DNA of 64,000 nt. Origin: Longimicrobium sp. (GTDB lineage: Bacteria > Gemmatimonadota > Gemmatimonadetes > Longimicrobiales > Longimicrobiaceae). A model generated the notes under the pieces. That model was not told the origin of the DNA and did not search any database. It saw nothing but the letters and a program-made list of their open reading frames with translations. A program made the position numbers and the translations under genes. Each line of letters starts with the position of its first letter. Positions within the stretch are counted from its first letter, which is position 1. The stretch spans positions 1 to 64,000 of the forward strand of contig NZ_DASVSF010000071.1 of NCBI RefSeq assembly GCF_036388275.1, read 5' to 3'. This document shows positions 17,234 to 26,325 of this stretch, piece by piece.

Positions 17234-17776
17234 TTGTCCGTCGAAAGCCCCGAGATTCCCGAGCAGGCGTTTCAGTGCGAGCGCTGCGGCGCCGAGTACG
17301 CCGGCGGCGAAGGCTGCCCCATCTGCGGCCTGCTGCGCGCCCCCGTCGCCTGCGAAGACGGCAGCCAGACCAACTTCCGCTGCGTCATCTGCGAGGCGCC
17401 CGTCTGCGGCAGCGAGCCCGAAGGCACCCGCCCCGTCACCTGCCAGCTGCACGAAGGCATTCCCGTGATGGAGGCGTGGGCCCAGGTGTACACCACCTCC
17501 GACGAGATCGAGGCCGGCCTGATCGTGCAGAACCTGCAGTCCGAGGGCGTGGACGCGCAGCTCTTCTCGCAGAAGGACGGCATCTTTCCCGTGGACCTGG
17601 GCGAGCTGGCCATCGTGCGGGTGATGGTGCCCACGTGGGAGTACGAGGGCGCCATCGAGATCATCCGCGCCCACATGGACACCAGCGGCGAGGTGAGCTT
17701 CGCCTGCCCGGCCTGCGGCGAGGCCTACGAGCCCGGCGACACCGCCTGCACCAGCTGCGGCGCGCCGCTGGGCTGA
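17234..17776 (+). CDS. Zinc-ribbon protein with DUF2007 signal-transducing domain
   Basis: The protein has about 180 residues. The start is uncertain: TTG 17234 with GGAG 9 nt upstream is favoured because the first Cys pair follows soon after. Two N-terminal Cys pairs (CERCGAEY and CPIC, then CVICEAPVC) and a C-terminal CPACGEAYEPGD / CTSCGAPLG make zinc ribbons at both ends. Between them WAQVYTTSDEIEAGLIVQNL to VMVPTWEYEGAIEII matches the DUF2007 'putative prokaryotic signal transducing' domain. Its role is unknown. It precedes der by about 130 nt. Confidence 0.75.
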   Translation: MSVESPEIPEQAFQCERCGAEYAGGEGCPICGLLRAPVACEDGSQTNFRCVICEAPVCGSEPEGTRPVTCQLHEGIPVMEAWAQVYTTSDEIEAGLIVQNLQSEGVDAQLFSQKDGIFPVDLGELAIVRVMVPTWEYEGAIEIIRAHMDTSGEVSFACPACGEAYEPGDTACTSCGAPLG

Positions 17777-17909
17777 ACGGCGGTTCCGGAAGTCACGAAA
17801 GCAACGGATGCACGGAAAGTGACGGCCTCGCGGATTCGCGGCCGTGGGTCCGGGCTGTTACTTTTGTGGCTTTCGTGCCTTTCCCTACTTTCGTCCGTCA
17901 AGAGCACTC

Positions 17910-19235
17910 GTGAAGCTACCCGTGGTGGCCGTCGTCGGCCGGCCGAACGTCGGCAAGTCCACCTTTTTCAATCGCGTCCTCGGCGAGCGCATCGCCATCG
18001 TCGAGGACCGCCCGGGCGTGACCCGCGACCGCAACTACGCCCGCACCGAGTGGAACGCGCGCGAGTTCTACCTGGTCGACACCGGGGGGATGGTCGAAAA
18101 CTCCGACGAGCCCATGGACCGCCTGATCCGCGACCAGGTGCTCACCGCCATCGCCGAGGCCGACGTGCTGGTGCTGATGGTGGACGGCCGCGCCGGGCCC
18201 CACCCGCTGGACTACGCCGTCTCCGAGCACCTTCGCCGGGCCGCCAAGCCCAACGTGCTGCTCGTCAACAAGATGGACAACCTGGGCGCGCCCACCGCCA
18301 CCGGGCACCACGACTTCTGGGACCTGGGGCTGGGCGAGCCGCACCCCGTCAGCAGCCTCAGCGGCAAGGGGAGCGGCGACGTGCTGGACCTGATCGTCGA
18401 GCACCTTCCCGACATCGAGGGCGAAGAAGAAGAGGCGCTGCGGGTGGCCGTCATCGGGCGGCCGAACGTGGGCAAGTCGTCGTACGTCAACCGCCTGCTG
18501 GGTGAGGAACGGCTGGTGGTGTCGGACGTGGCGGGTACCACGCGTGACGCCATCGACACGCCCATGCGCTACCAGGGGCAGAAGCTGGTCTTCGTCGACA
18601 CGGCGGGGCTGCGGCGGCAGGCCAAGATCGATGAGGGCGTGGAGTTCTACAGCTCGCTGCGGACGGAACGCGCCATCGAGCGGGCCGACGTGTGCCTCCT
18701 GCTGCTCGACGCCACCGAGCCCATCGCCGTGCAGGACCTGAAGATCGCCGAAAAGGCGTGGGACACGGGGAAGGGGCTGATCATCGTCTGCAACAAGTGG
18801 GACCTGGTAGAGAAGGAGACCATGACGGCGCCGCGGTACGAAAAGGAGATCCGCGAGCGCGCGCCGTACCTGCAGTGGGTTCCCATCCTCTTCACCAGCA
18901 CCCTTACCGGCCAGCGGGTGCACCGCGCGCTGGAGCTGATCGTCGAGGTGCAGGAGCAGCGGCAGCGCCGCATCTCCACGCACGAGGTCAACGAGGTGAT
19001 GCGGGCGCTGACGATGCGGACCAAGCCGCCCGCCTCGCACGGCCGCCCGGTGAAGTTCCTGTACGGCACCCAGGTGGCCGTCACGCCGCCCACGTTCATC
19101 CTGTGGGTGAACGATCCGGACGGCGTTCCCGAGAGCTACGAGCGCTACCTGATGAAGGGTTTCCGGGAGGCGTGGGGGTTCCAGGGCTCGCCGCTGGTCA
19201 TCCGGCTGCGCCGCCGCGAGGAGGAGCGGGAGTGA
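17910..19235 (+). CDS. der: Ribosome-assembly GTPase Der (EngA)
   Basis: The protein has 441 residues from a GTG start. It has two tandem GTPase domains followed by a KH-like domain, unique to Der. P-loops GRPNVGKST (near residue 9) and GRPNVGKSS (near residue 180), DTGG and DTAG switch II motifs, and NKMD and NKWD base-recognition motifs are all present. It acts in 50S maturation. Its stop overlaps the plsY start (GTGA), linking it to the phospholipid genes plsY-gpsA. Confidence 0.97.
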   Translation: MKLPVVAVVGRPNVGKSTFFNRVLGERIAIVEDRPGVTRDRNYARTEWNAREFYLVDTGGMVENSDEPMDRLIRDQVLTAIAEADVLVLMVDGRAGPHPLDYAVSEHLRRAAKPNVLLVNKMDNLGAPTATGHHDFWDLGLGEPHPVSSLSGKGSGDVLDLIVEHLPDIEGEEEEALRVAVIGRPNVGKSSYVNRLLGEERLVVSDVAGTTRDAIDTPMRYQGQKLVFVDTAGLRRQAKIDEGVEFYSSLRTERAIERADVCLLLLDATEPIAVQDLKIAEKAWDTGKGLIIVCNKWDLVEKETMTAPRYEKEIRERAPYLQWVPILFTSTLTGQRVHRALELIVEVQEQRQRRISTHEVNEVMRALTMRTKPPASHGRPVKFLYGTQVAVTPPTFILWVNDPDGVPESYERYLMKGFREAWGFQGSPLVIRLRRREEERE

Positions 19236-19891
19236 CGCCCGCCCTGCTCGTCCTGGCCGCGTACCTGGTCGGCGCCATCCCCGCCAGCTACATCGCCGGG
19301 CGGCTGGCGAAGGGCATCGACCTGCGCAAGCATGGCAGCGGCAACCTGGGCGCTACCAACGCCTTCCGCGTCCTCGGCGCGAAGGTGGCGGCTCCCGTGG
19401 TCGTCTTCGACATCCTCAAGGGCACGCTTCCCGTCATCGCCTTCAGCCGGTGGGACGGCTCGGGGGATTGGCGCTGGGAGCTGGCGTACGGCGCGGCGGC
19501 CATCGTCGGCCACGTCTTTCCCGTGTACATGCGCTTCCGCGGCGGCAAGGGCGTCGCCACCAGCGCGGGGGTGTTCCTGGCCCTGGCGCCCGAGGCCGTG
19601 GGGCTGGGGCTGCTCACCTGGCTGATCGTTCTCAAGCTGACGCGCATGGTGTCGGCGGGGTCCATCGCCGCGGGCGTGGTCGTGGGCGTGCTGCTGGGCT
19701 TGAACGTGCCCGCCGAACGGCTGGAGGTGCGGATCCTGGGCGGCCTGATCGTGGCGTTCATCATCTTCGCCCACCGCGCCAACGTCGGGCGGATCCTACG
19801 GGGCGAGGAGCACCGCTTCGGGATGAAGAAGGAGCCGCGGGCCACGGTGGCCGCCGCGGCGGTGACGGCGGACGCAAAGGGGCCCGAATGA
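19232..19891 (+). CDS. plsY: Glycerol-3-phosphate acyltransferase PlsY
   Basis: The protein has 219 residues and is an integral inner-membrane enzyme that moves acyl from acyl-phosphate to glycerol 3-phosphate, the first step of phospholipid synthesis. Conserved motifs are present: GSGNLGATNAFRVLG and FRGGKGVATSAG. Five or so membrane spans are followed by a 30-residue Ala-rich cytoplasmic tail. GTG 19232 overlaps the der stop by 4 nt. The stop overlaps gpsA, which supplies the glycerol-3-phosphate substrate. Confidence 0.96.
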   Translation: MTPALLVLAAYLVGAIPASYIAGRLAKGIDLRKHGSGNLGATNAFRVLGAKVAAPVVVFDILKGTLPVIAFSRWDGSGDWRWELAYGAAAIVGHVFPVYMRFRGGKGVATSAGVFLALAPEAVGLGLLTWLIVLKLTRMVSAGSIAAGVVVGVLLGLNVPAERLEVRILGGLIVAFIIFAHRANVGRILRGEEHRFGMKKEPRATVAAAAVTADAKGPE

Positions 19892-20898
19892 CGTCGCGCG
19901 CGGCGGTGATCGGCGCGGGAAGCTGGGGCACCGCCCTTGGCAACCTGCTGGCGGGCAAGGGCATCGACACGGTGGTCTGGTCGTACGAGCCCGACGTGGC
20001 GGATTCCATCAACCGCGAGCACGTCAACCGCAAGTACCTGGACGGTATCGAGCTCGCGCCGTCGATGCACGCCACGCCCGACATGGCCGAGGCGGTGCGA
20101 GGCGCCGACCTGGTGCTCTCCGTCTCGCCCTCGCACGTGGTCCGCCAGGTGATGGCGCAGGCGGCCGAGCACATGGAGGACGGTGCCCTGCTGGTCAGCG
20201 CGTCGAAGGGCATCGAGAACGATTCGCTGAAGACGATGGACGGCGTACTGGCCGACGTGCTTCCCGAGCGGGCGGCGCGTTCGGCCTGCTTCCTTTCCGG
20301 GCCCAGCTTCGCCATGGAGGTGGGGCGCGGATTTCCCACCGCCGTGACCATCGCCTCGCACGACGCCGATGCGGCCGTGCGCGCGCGGGACGCGTTCCAG
20401 ACCGCCCGCTTTCGCGTGTACACCAGCGCCGACGTGGCCGGGGTGGAGCTGGGCGGGGCGGTGAAGAACGTCATCGCCATCGCGGCGGGAACGGTGGAGG
20501 GGATGGGGTTCGGCTTCAACACGCAGGCGGCGCTGATTACCCGCGGGCTGGCGGAAATCACGCGGCTTGGGCAGGCGATGGGGGCGGACCCGCGGACGCT
20601 TGCGGGGCTGGCGGGCATCGGCGACCTGATGCTCACCTGCATGGGCGGGCTCAGCCGCAACCGAACCGTGGGCGTGGAGCTCGGACGCGGACGCAAGCTC
20701 GACGACATCCTGGGCGGGATGGTGATGGTGGCCGAGGGGGTGAAGACGGCCCGCTCGGCGCGCGACCTGGCCCGGCGGATGAACATCGAGATGCCCATCG
20801 TCGAGGCCGTCTACTCCATGCTGTTCGAGGAGCTGGACCCGCGTCGCGCCGTGGAGCAGCTGATGCTGCGCGAGCCCAAGGCGGAGCACCACGGATGA
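19888..20898 (+). CDS. gpsA: Glycerol-3-phosphate dehydrogenase [NAD(P)+]
   Basis: The protein has 336 residues. It reduces dihydroxyacetone phosphate to glycerol 3-phosphate. The Rossmann motif GAGSWGTALGN is at the N-terminus, then SKGIEN, the substrate-site SGPSFAMEV, the catalytic Lys in GGAVKNVIAIAAG and the GIGDLMLTC segment. The ATG overlaps the plsY stop (ATGA) and its own stop overlaps the MerR gene, giving a tightly coupled der-plsY-gpsA-merR unit. Confidence 0.97.
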   Translation: MTSRAAVIGAGSWGTALGNLLAGKGIDTVVWSYEPDVADSINREHVNRKYLDGIELAPSMHATPDMAEAVRGADLVLSVSPSHVVRQVMAQAAEHMEDGALLVSASKGIENDSLKTMDGVLADVLPERAARSACFLSGPSFAMEVGRGFPTAVTIASHDADAAVRARDAFQTARFRVYTSADVAGVELGGAVKNVIAIAAGTVEGMGFGFNTQAALITRGLAEITRLGQAMGADPRTLAGLAGIGDLMLTCMGGLSRNRTVGVELGRGRKLDDILGGMVMVAEGVKTARSARDLARRMNIEMPIVEAVYSMLFEELDPRRAVEQLMLREPKAEHHG

Positions 20899-21233
20899 AG
20901 CGCCCGCAGCGCGAGTTCTATTCGATCGGCGAGGTCTGCGAGCTGTTCGACGTGAAGCCCCACGTGCTGCGCTACTGGGAAACGCAGTTCCCCGCGCTGT
21001 CGCCGCCCAAGAACCGCTCCGGAAACCGCGTGTACCGCGCACGCGACCTGGAGCTGATCGCCCTCATCCGTCACCTGGTGCACGACGAGCGCTACACGCT
21101 GGAAGGCGCCCGCAAGCGCATCGACGAGCTGCGCCAGGAAGGCGCCGCCTCCGAGGCCGCCTCGCGCGCGCTGGAGCGCTCGTTCGTCCGCTCGCTGCGG
21201 GCGGAGCTGGAGGAGATTCTGGAACTGCTGTGA
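20895..21233 (+). CDS. MerR-family transcriptional regulator
   Basis: The protein has 112 residues. The N-terminal winged helix (YSIGEVCELFDVKPHVLRYW, then ETQFPALSPP) is typical of MerR proteins, followed by a coiled coil ending RAELEEILELL. There is no Cys-based metal site and no effector domain, so it is one of the small helix-only MerR proteins. It overlaps gpsA by 4 nt. It may regulate its own lipid operon, but no operator was identified. Confidence 0.88.
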   Translation: MKRPQREFYSIGEVCELFDVKPHVLRYWETQFPALSPPKNRSGNRVYRARDLELIALIRHLVHDERYTLEGARKRIDELRQEGAASEAASRALERSFVRSLRAELEEILELL

Positions 21234-21242
21234 ACGGCAGTG

Positions 21243-21264
21243 AGTGCGTGAGTGCGTGAGTGCG
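21243..21264 (+). repeat. AGTGCGTG short tandem repeat
   Basis: Three head-to-tail copies of AGTGCGTG/AGTGCG directly after the MerR gene. The same motif recurs at 36524-36559 and 59524-59629. Confidence 0.8.
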
Positions 21265-21293
21265 GGCCGATCGAAACGCCCGCCGCCCGCGCG

Positions 21294-21385
21294 ATGTCAT
21301 CCCGACGGAGCGGCCACGGCGAACCAGCCGCTGCACCGTCGACGGCAGCGACCGAGGGATCCGCCACACATTCCGCTCGGTGCAC
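21294..21385 (+). repeat. GTCATCC-family dispersed element (half copy)
   Basis: It starts GTCATCCCGACGGAGCGGCC and continues with a segment close to that at 48437-48521 (GCTGCACCGTCGACGGCAGC). The inverted right end seen at 48600-48621 is not found here, so this is probably a partial copy. Confidence 0.7.
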
Positions 21386-21506
21386 CGTCCCCGCCCGCGC
21401 ACCGCATCCAGGCTCTCCGAACTGCGGACAGGAACGCTCGTTGCTTCGGCCGGGTATCCTACAACCAGCGTCACGACCCCGACTTCACCGAACGCGTGGA
21501 CGATAG

Positions 21507-22391
21507 ATGATGATGAACCACCTCCGAATTCCCCTGCTCGCGCTGACGGCCGCCCTGGCGGCGTGCGGCGGCCGCGGTGAGCCGTCGACCGCCAGGACGG
21601 ACGCGCCGAAGCAGGCCCCGGCCGATGGACAGGCCCCCGCCGCGCGCATCCAGCGCCCGGCGCCCGGCACCGGCCAGCCGGTGGACGTCACGAATCCCGC
21701 GCTCCCGGCGCCCCGCCGCGACGGCACGGCGCAGCCAGCAGCGGCCCCGGGCCAGCCCGCGCCTGGACAGGCGGCGCCGGCCCCTGCGGCGGGAGCGCGG
21801 AGCTCGGACCGCGCGGCGGAGATCCTGACGCGGGTGGAGCAGGCGGCCTACGGCATCCGCTCGCTGGAGGCCGACTTCACGCAGACGCTGAACGTCCCCC
21901 TGCTCGGCAGCAACCAGCGCAGCTCGGGCAAGCTGTACCAGCGCAAGCCCGACCGCTTCCTGATGCGCTTCAGCGACCCGGACGGCGACGTGATCGTGGC
22001 GGACGGGCGGTACTTCTGGCTGTACTATCCCAGCAGCGACCGCACGCAGGTCATCCGCACCAGCATCGCCGAGGGCGGGCAGAGCGTAGACCTGCAGCAG
22101 CAGTTCCTCAGCAACCCCAACCAGCGCTTCGTCGCCACGCTGGCGGGCGACGAGTCAGTCGCGGGGCGGTCGTCGTACGTGCTGACGCTGGTGCCGCGCG
22201 GCGCCTCGGCGTACAGGATCCTCAAAATCTGGGTGGACAAGGAGGACTACCTGGTCCGCCGCTTCGAGATGACCGAGGAGAACGAGTCCGTCCGCCGGGT
22301 GGAGCTGCGGAACGTCCGCACCAACCACGCGCTGGCCAATAGCCTGTTCACCTTCACGCCCCCCGCCGGCGCGCAGATCATCCAGCAGTGA
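21507..22391 (+). CDS. LolA-like outer-membrane lipoprotein carrier domain protein (itself a lipoprotein)
   Basis: The protein has about 294 residues, with three consecutive ATGs at 21507-21515. It carries its own lipobox (LAAC near residue 20) and a Pro/Ala/Gly-rich linker of about 75 residues. The LolA fold follows: RVEQAAYGIRSLEADFTQTL, LYQRKPDRFLMRFSDPDGD, ADGRYFWLYYPSSDRTQVIR, ending FTPPAGAQIIQQ. Classical LolA is soluble in the periplasm and shuttles lipoproteins. A tethered version with a flexible linker could be a membrane-anchored variant or a relative with another cargo. No LolB or LolCDE is in the window. Confidence 0.82.
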   Translation: MMMNHLRIPLLALTAALAACGGRGEPSTARTDAPKQAPADGQAPAARIQRPAPGTGQPVDVTNPALPAPRRDGTAQPAAAPGQPAPGQAAPAPAAGARSSDRAAEILTRVEQAAYGIRSLEADFTQTLNVPLLGSNQRSSGKLYQRKPDRFLMRFSDPDGDVIVADGRYFWLYYPSSDRTQVIRTSIAEGGQSVDLQQQFLSNPNQRFVATLAGDESVAGRSSYVLTLVPRGASAYRILKIWVDKEDYLVRRFEMTEENESVRRVELRNVRTNHALANSLFTFTPPAGAQIIQQ

Positions 22392-22858
22392 CGTGATCGG
22401 CGGGTGGTGAACACGAGGCCCTCTCCCGGATGCGGGGGAGGGCCGCGTCGCGTGTCCGGGAGTGGGTAGACCCGTCGCACGCCACACCTGCCGAGGCGCG
22501 ATCGAAGTCTCCCCTCCCCGCATGCGCAGCATGCGGGGAGGGGCCGGGGGAGGGGCCACCTGCGGCATGCACCGGCAACCCGTCGCAGTGCGCCCACGCC
22601 TCGGCGGGACCGGTCCAGGGTCTCCGTGACCGCTGCCGCGCCCAGGTTTGTACGTGTCCGCGGTTAGATCCTTCGGCCCGCGTGGTGTCGCGCCAGAGCG
22701 AGTGCGATGCGCTTGGGCCTCACAGGATGACAGGGTTGGATTGCGCGACCCGCGGCTGGCGGCCCGGCGGGATTCCGGCCTTCGGTCCGCTTGCCTCACG
22801 CGCGCCACTCGGCCTACATTGGCGCCGAGACAATGAACTGCTACGGGGCGACTTACGT
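22392..22858. repeat. Intergenic repeats before yajQ
   Basis: There is no gene here. It holds hairpin units CCCTCTCCCGGATG / CGGGGGAGGG (about 22421-22442) and CCCCTCCCCGCATGC / GCATGCGGGGAGGGG (about 22512-22544). A GTCATCC-family element lies in reverse orientation, ending GGCCTCACAGGATGAC at about 22734. The last 100 bp should carry the yajQ promoter; nothing convincing was seen. Confidence 0.75.
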
Positions 22859-23359
22859 ATGGCCAAGACATCCAGCTTCGACATCACCTCCAGCGTAGAC
22901 CTGCAGGAGGTGGACAACGCCGTGAACCAGGCGACCAAGGAAGTCGCGCAGCGCTACGACTTCAAGGGCGCCACGGTAGAAATCGACTTCAGCAAGAAGG
23001 ACGGCACGCTCAAGCTGCTGGCCGACGACGAGTACAAGATGACGGCGCTGATCGACATCATCCAGAGCAAGTTGATCAAGCGCGGCGTGCCCATCCGCAA
23101 CCTGGACTACGGCGAGGTGGAACAGGCGTTCGGCGGCAAGGCGCGCCAGACGATCACCCTGGTGCAGAGCATCAGCACCGAAAAGGGCAAGGAGATCGTC
23201 AAGTCCATCAAGGAAGCGGGCTTCAAGAAGGTGAACGCGCAGATCCAGGACGAGCAGGTGCGGGTTACGGCGCCCTCCATCGACGACCTGCAGGCCGTGA
23301 TCGCCCACCTGAAGAAGCAGGACTTCGGGCTGGAGCTTGCGTTCGGCAACTACCGCTAG
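22859..23359 (+). CDS. yajQ: YajQ-family nucleotide-binding protein
   Basis: The protein has 166 residues, full length for the UPF0234/YajQ family. Conserved blocks are SSFDITSSVDLQEVDNAVNQ, RYDFKG, ADDEYKMTALIDIIQSKL and DLQAVIAHLKKQDFGL. Family members bind nucleotides or RNA, and some are cyclic-di-GMP effectors; the ligand here is unknown. ATG 22859 is set by the conserved N-terminus (MAKTSSFD). It converges on a small lipoprotein gene across a perfect hairpin. Confidence 0.94.
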   Translation: MAKTSSFDITSSVDLQEVDNAVNQATKEVAQRYDFKGATVEIDFSKKDGTLKLLADDEYKMTALIDIIQSKLIKRGVPIRNLDYGEVEQAFGGKARQTITLVQSISTEKGKEIVKSIKEAGFKKVNAQIQDEQVRVTAPSIDDLQAVIAHLKKQDFGLELAFGNYR

Positions 23360-23380
23360 CCGGTGGTGGGGAAGAAGCGA

Positions 23381-23416
23381 CGCGTGCCGTCCCGAGCTCA
23401 GTCGGGACGGCACGCG
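23381..23416. terminator. Bidirectional terminator between convergent genes
   Basis: Perfect 15-bp stem (23381-23395 with 23402-23416) around GCTCAG, placed 21 nt after the yajQ stop and 18 nt beyond the stop of the opposing lipoprotein gene. There is little T enrichment on either side. Confidence 0.8.
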
Positions 23417-23434
23417 TTCATCCACGAGGAATGG

Positions 23435-23632
23435 TCAGTTCAGGCCGTCGGTGTGGTCGCCCTGCGCGGAGTCCTGGCGGGCCTCGGCCTTCTCCTCGGC
23501 GGCCTCTTCGGTGTCGCCCGAGCGGGCCTCTTCGGCCGCTTCGTTGTTGTGGTCTTCGGCGTTGTCGTTGCAGGCCGCGGCGCCCAGCGAGAGCAGGGCG
23601 AGCAACGCGGCCATCCAGAATCGGTTCTTCAT
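23435..23632 (-). CDS. Small acidic lipoprotein
   Basis: The protein has 65 residues. The ATG at 23632 opens MKNRFWMAALLALLSLGAAAC, a standard lipobox with Cys at residue 21. The mature 45 residues are almost all Glu, Ala, Asp, Gln and Asn, so they are highly acidic and probably disordered. A longer in-frame start at 23848 overlaps hemL and lacks the signal at its end. The gene diverges from hemL with only 25 nt between starts, so the two share a compact promoter region. No function is recognised. Confidence 0.7.
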   Translation of the reverse strand: MKNRFWMAALLALLSLGAAACNDNAEDHNNEAAEEARSGDTEEAAEEKAEARQDSAQGDHTDGLN

Positions 23633-23657
23633 TCGTACCAGTCCAGGTGTATTTGAG

Positions 23658-24974
23658 ATGTCTGTAACCCCAGTGGCACGAGAAAGCAATAACGCGGCCA
23701 GCGCCGCCCTGTTCCACCGCGCGTGCGAGGTGATTCCCGGCGGCGTCAACTCGCCGGTGCGCGCGTTCCGGGCGGTCGGCGGCGAGCCGTTCTTCGTCGA
23801 CCGCGCCGCGGGCTCGCGCATCTGGGACGTGGACGGAAACGAGTACATCGACTACGTGCTGTCGTGGGGCCCCATGATCCTGGGCCATGCGCATCCCGCC
23901 GTCATCCAGGCCATCACCGAGGCGGCGGGGCGCGGCACGTCTTATGGCGCGCCGACGGAGGCCGAGGTGCAACTGGCGGAGGCGGTGCGGGAGTTCTTTC
24001 CCTCGATGGAGCGCATCCGCCTGGTGAACAGCGGCACCGAGGCGACGATGAGCGCCGTCCGGCTGGCGCGCGGGTTCACCGGGCGCGAGATGATGCTGAA
24101 GTTCGAAGGCCACTACCACGGCCATGGCGACTCGTTCCTGGTCAAGGCCGGCTCCGGCGTGGCCACGCTGGGCCTTCCCAACTCGCCCGGCGTGCCGGCG
24201 GACCTTTCCAAGCTGACGCTGACGGCGCCGTTCAACGACTTGGAGGCGGTGGAGACGGCGTTCCGCGCGCACCCGGAAAAGATCGCCTGTGTGATCCTGG
24301 AGCCGGTCGTGGGCAACGCGGGCTTCCTGCCGCCGGACGAGGGCTTTCTCCACGGGCTCCGGCGTATTACCGAGGAGCACGGCGCCCTGCTGATCTTCGA
24401 CGAGGTGATGACGGGCTTTCGCGTGGCCCCCGGCGGCGCGCAGGAGCTGTTCGGCATCCGGCCGGACCTCACCACGCTGGGCAAGGTGATCGGCGGCGGC
24501 CTTCCCGTCGGCGCGTACGGCGGGCGGGCGGACGTGATGGCGCACGTGGCGCCGGTGGGACCCGTCTACCAGGCGGGGACGCTCTCGGGCAATCCCCTGG
24601 CGATGGCCGCCGGTCTGGCGCAGCTGAAGATCCTGCGCGACGAGAACCCCTATCCCGAGCTGGAGAGGAAGACGAAGCGGCTCGTGGAGGGTCTGCTGGC
24701 GAACGGCGCGGAGATGGGCGTGCCCATGTGCGGAGGCAGCTACGGCTCCATGTGGGGCGTATTCCTTGCGGCGGGGCCGGTACGCACCTTCGAGGACGCG
24801 AAGGGCTCCGACGTGGACACGTTCCGCCGCTTCTTCCATGCAGCGCTGCAGCGGGGCGTGTTCTTCGCGCCCTCCGCGTTCGAGGCCGGGTTCCTGTCTA
24901 CCGCCCACACCGATCAGGATGTCGAAGAAACCATCTCCCGCGCCCGTGACGCCCTCCGCTTTGCGCTGGCGTAA
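23658..24974 (+). CDS. hemL: Glutamate-1-semialdehyde 2,1-aminomutase
   Basis: The protein has 438 residues. It is a PLP enzyme converting glutamate 1-semialdehyde to 5-aminolevulinate in the C5 haem pathway. Signature blocks are HRACEVIPGGVNSPVRAF, SWGPMILGHAHP, NSGTEATMSAVRLARG and the PLP-lysine motif TTLGKVIGGGLPVGAYGG. The ATG at 23658 gives the usual N-terminus. Its 3' end overlaps the next gene by 56 nt in another frame. Confidence 0.97.
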   Translation: MSVTPVARESNNAASAALFHRACEVIPGGVNSPVRAFRAVGGEPFFVDRAAGSRIWDVDGNEYIDYVLSWGPMILGHAHPAVIQAITEAAGRGTSYGAPTEAEVQLAEAVREFFPSMERIRLVNSGTEATMSAVRLARGFTGREMMLKFEGHYHGHGDSFLVKAGSGVATLGLPNSPGVPADLSKLTLTAPFNDLEAVETAFRAHPEKIACVILEPVVGNAGFLPPDEGFLHGLRRITEEHGALLIFDEVMTGFRVAPGGAQELFGIRPDLTTLGKVIGGGLPVGAYGGRADVMAHVAPVGPVYQAGTLSGNPLAMAAGLAQLKILRDENPYPELERKTKRLVEGLLANGAEMGVPMCGGSYGSMWGVFLAAGPVRTFEDAKGSDVDTFRRFFHAALQRGVFFAPSAFEAGFLSTAHTDQDVEETISRARDALRFALA

Positions 24975-26325
24975 GCTGGCGGGCGCCCTGGCGCTCGCCG
25001 TCCTTGGCGCATGCGCGCCGCGCGGCCCGCGGGTGCCGACGGTGCCCGTCGTGGTCATCCGCGACACGGTAGTGACGCCCACCCGTCCGCCACGCGACAC
25101 GGTGTCCATCCCCGCGACGCCCACGGCGGACACGGCCGCGTTCCCCGAGGCCCTGCTGGCGCCGCGGGTGCGCGTGGGCCTGGTGGTCGACACGTCGCGC
25201 ATCGAGATCACCTCCGCCGGCGCGTTCTCCGTGCTGACGGACGCGGGGCAGGAGGTCGCCCGCCTTCCCGCCGGCGGCACGGCCACGTTCGCGGACGCGG
25301 GAGGCACCATCACGCTGGCGAGCCGCACGGGTGCGAGCGCGGGCGGGCCGGGCGGCGCCGGGCTTCGCGCGCCGCTGGTCATCCGCCCCGCCGCGCCGCA
25401 CGGCACGCTGTCGGTGAAGGGCCAGGCGTACCGCGGAGAGCTGGTGGTGCAGGACGCGCCGCGCGGCGGGCTGACCATCGTCAATCGCCTGGACATGGAA
25501 ACGTACCTGCTGGGCGTGGTGCCGCGCGAAATCGGCAACGTGCAGGCGGACGTGTTCGAGGCGGTGAAGGCGCAGGCCGTAGCGGCCCGCACCTACGCGG
25601 CCATCTACATGGGGCGGCGGTCGGCGCAGGGGTTCGACGTGTACGCCACGGTGGAGGACCAGGTGTACGGCGGACAGGCGGCGGAGTACCCGCTGGCGTC
25701 GCGCGCCGTTCGCGAAACCGCTGGCGAGATCATCACGTACAGCGGCCAGCCGATCACCGCCTACTACCACAGCACCTGCGCGGGGCAGACGGCGGCCATC
25801 CACGAGGTGTGGAACAACGCGCCCATCCCGTACCTGGTGGCGGTTCGCGACGTGGACCCGCGCACGGGCGAGGCGTACGACAAGGTGAGCAGCCGCTTCC
25901 GCTGGACGGAGCGGTGGACGCACGAGCAGCTGGTGGGCATTCTGAACCGCACGATGGCCGATTCGCTGCGCGGCCGGCGCATCACCCGCATCGACGACAT
26001 GCGCGTGCTGGAGCGCACCCCGTCCGACCGCATCCGCGCGATGCGCCTGGCGACGGACGCGGGCACGTTCACGCTGGGCAAGGACCGTATCCGGTGGATC
26101 CTGACGCCCGCGTCGCGCGCCGGCATCCTGAACAGCAGCAAGTTCGACGTTAGGCTGGTGCGCGAGGGCGGGCGGGTGACGGAGATCGTGGCGGAGGGTG
26201 GCGGCTGGGGGCACGGCATCGGCATGTGCCAGGTCGGCGCCATGGGCCGCGCCCGCGCCGGGCAGGACTACCGGACCATCCTGCGCGCGTACTATCCGGG
26301 CACGCAGATCGTCGATCAGTATTGA
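24919..26325 (+). CDS. SpoIID/LytB-domain lipoprotein
   Basis: The protein has 468 residues. An N-terminal lipobox (VLGAC, Cys near 32) is followed by a Pro/Thr-rich linker, then a SpoIID domain: VVPREIGNVQADVFEAVKAQ (AVAARTYA follows), HSTCAGQTA and the C-terminal WGHGIGMCQVGAMGRA. SpoIID proteins cleave glycan strands of peptidoglycan stripped of stem peptides. In a non-sporulating diderm it would act in cell-wall turnover. ATG 24919 lies inside hemL and lacks a strong ribosome site, so translation may be coupled to hemL. Confidence 0.88.
   Translation: MSKKPSPAPVTPSALRWRKLAGALALAVLGACAPRGPRVPTVPVVVIRDTVVTPTRPPRDTVSIPATPTADTAAFPEALLAPRVRVGLVVDTSRIEITSAGAFSVLTDAGQEVARLPAGGTATFADAGGTITLASRTGASAGGPGGAGLRAPLVIRPAAPHGTLSVKGQAYRGELVVQDAPRGGLTIVNRLDMETYLLGVVPREIGNVQADVFEAVKAQAVAARTYAAIYMGRRSAQGFDVYATVEDQVYGGQAAEYPLASRAVRETAGEIITYSGQPITAYYHSTCAGQTAAIHEVWNNAPIPYLVAVRDVDPRTGEAYDKVSSRFRWTERWTHEQLVGILNRTMADSLRGRRITRIDDMRVLERTPSDRIRAMRLATDAGTFTLGKDRIRWILTPASRAGILNSSKFDVRLVREGGRVTEIVAEGGGWGHGIGMCQVGAMGRARAGQDYRTILRAYYPGTQIVDQY

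Noticed and set aside
24113..24484. Antisense frame inside hemL
   Set aside because: Shadow of a strongly conserved gene, no signal or motif.
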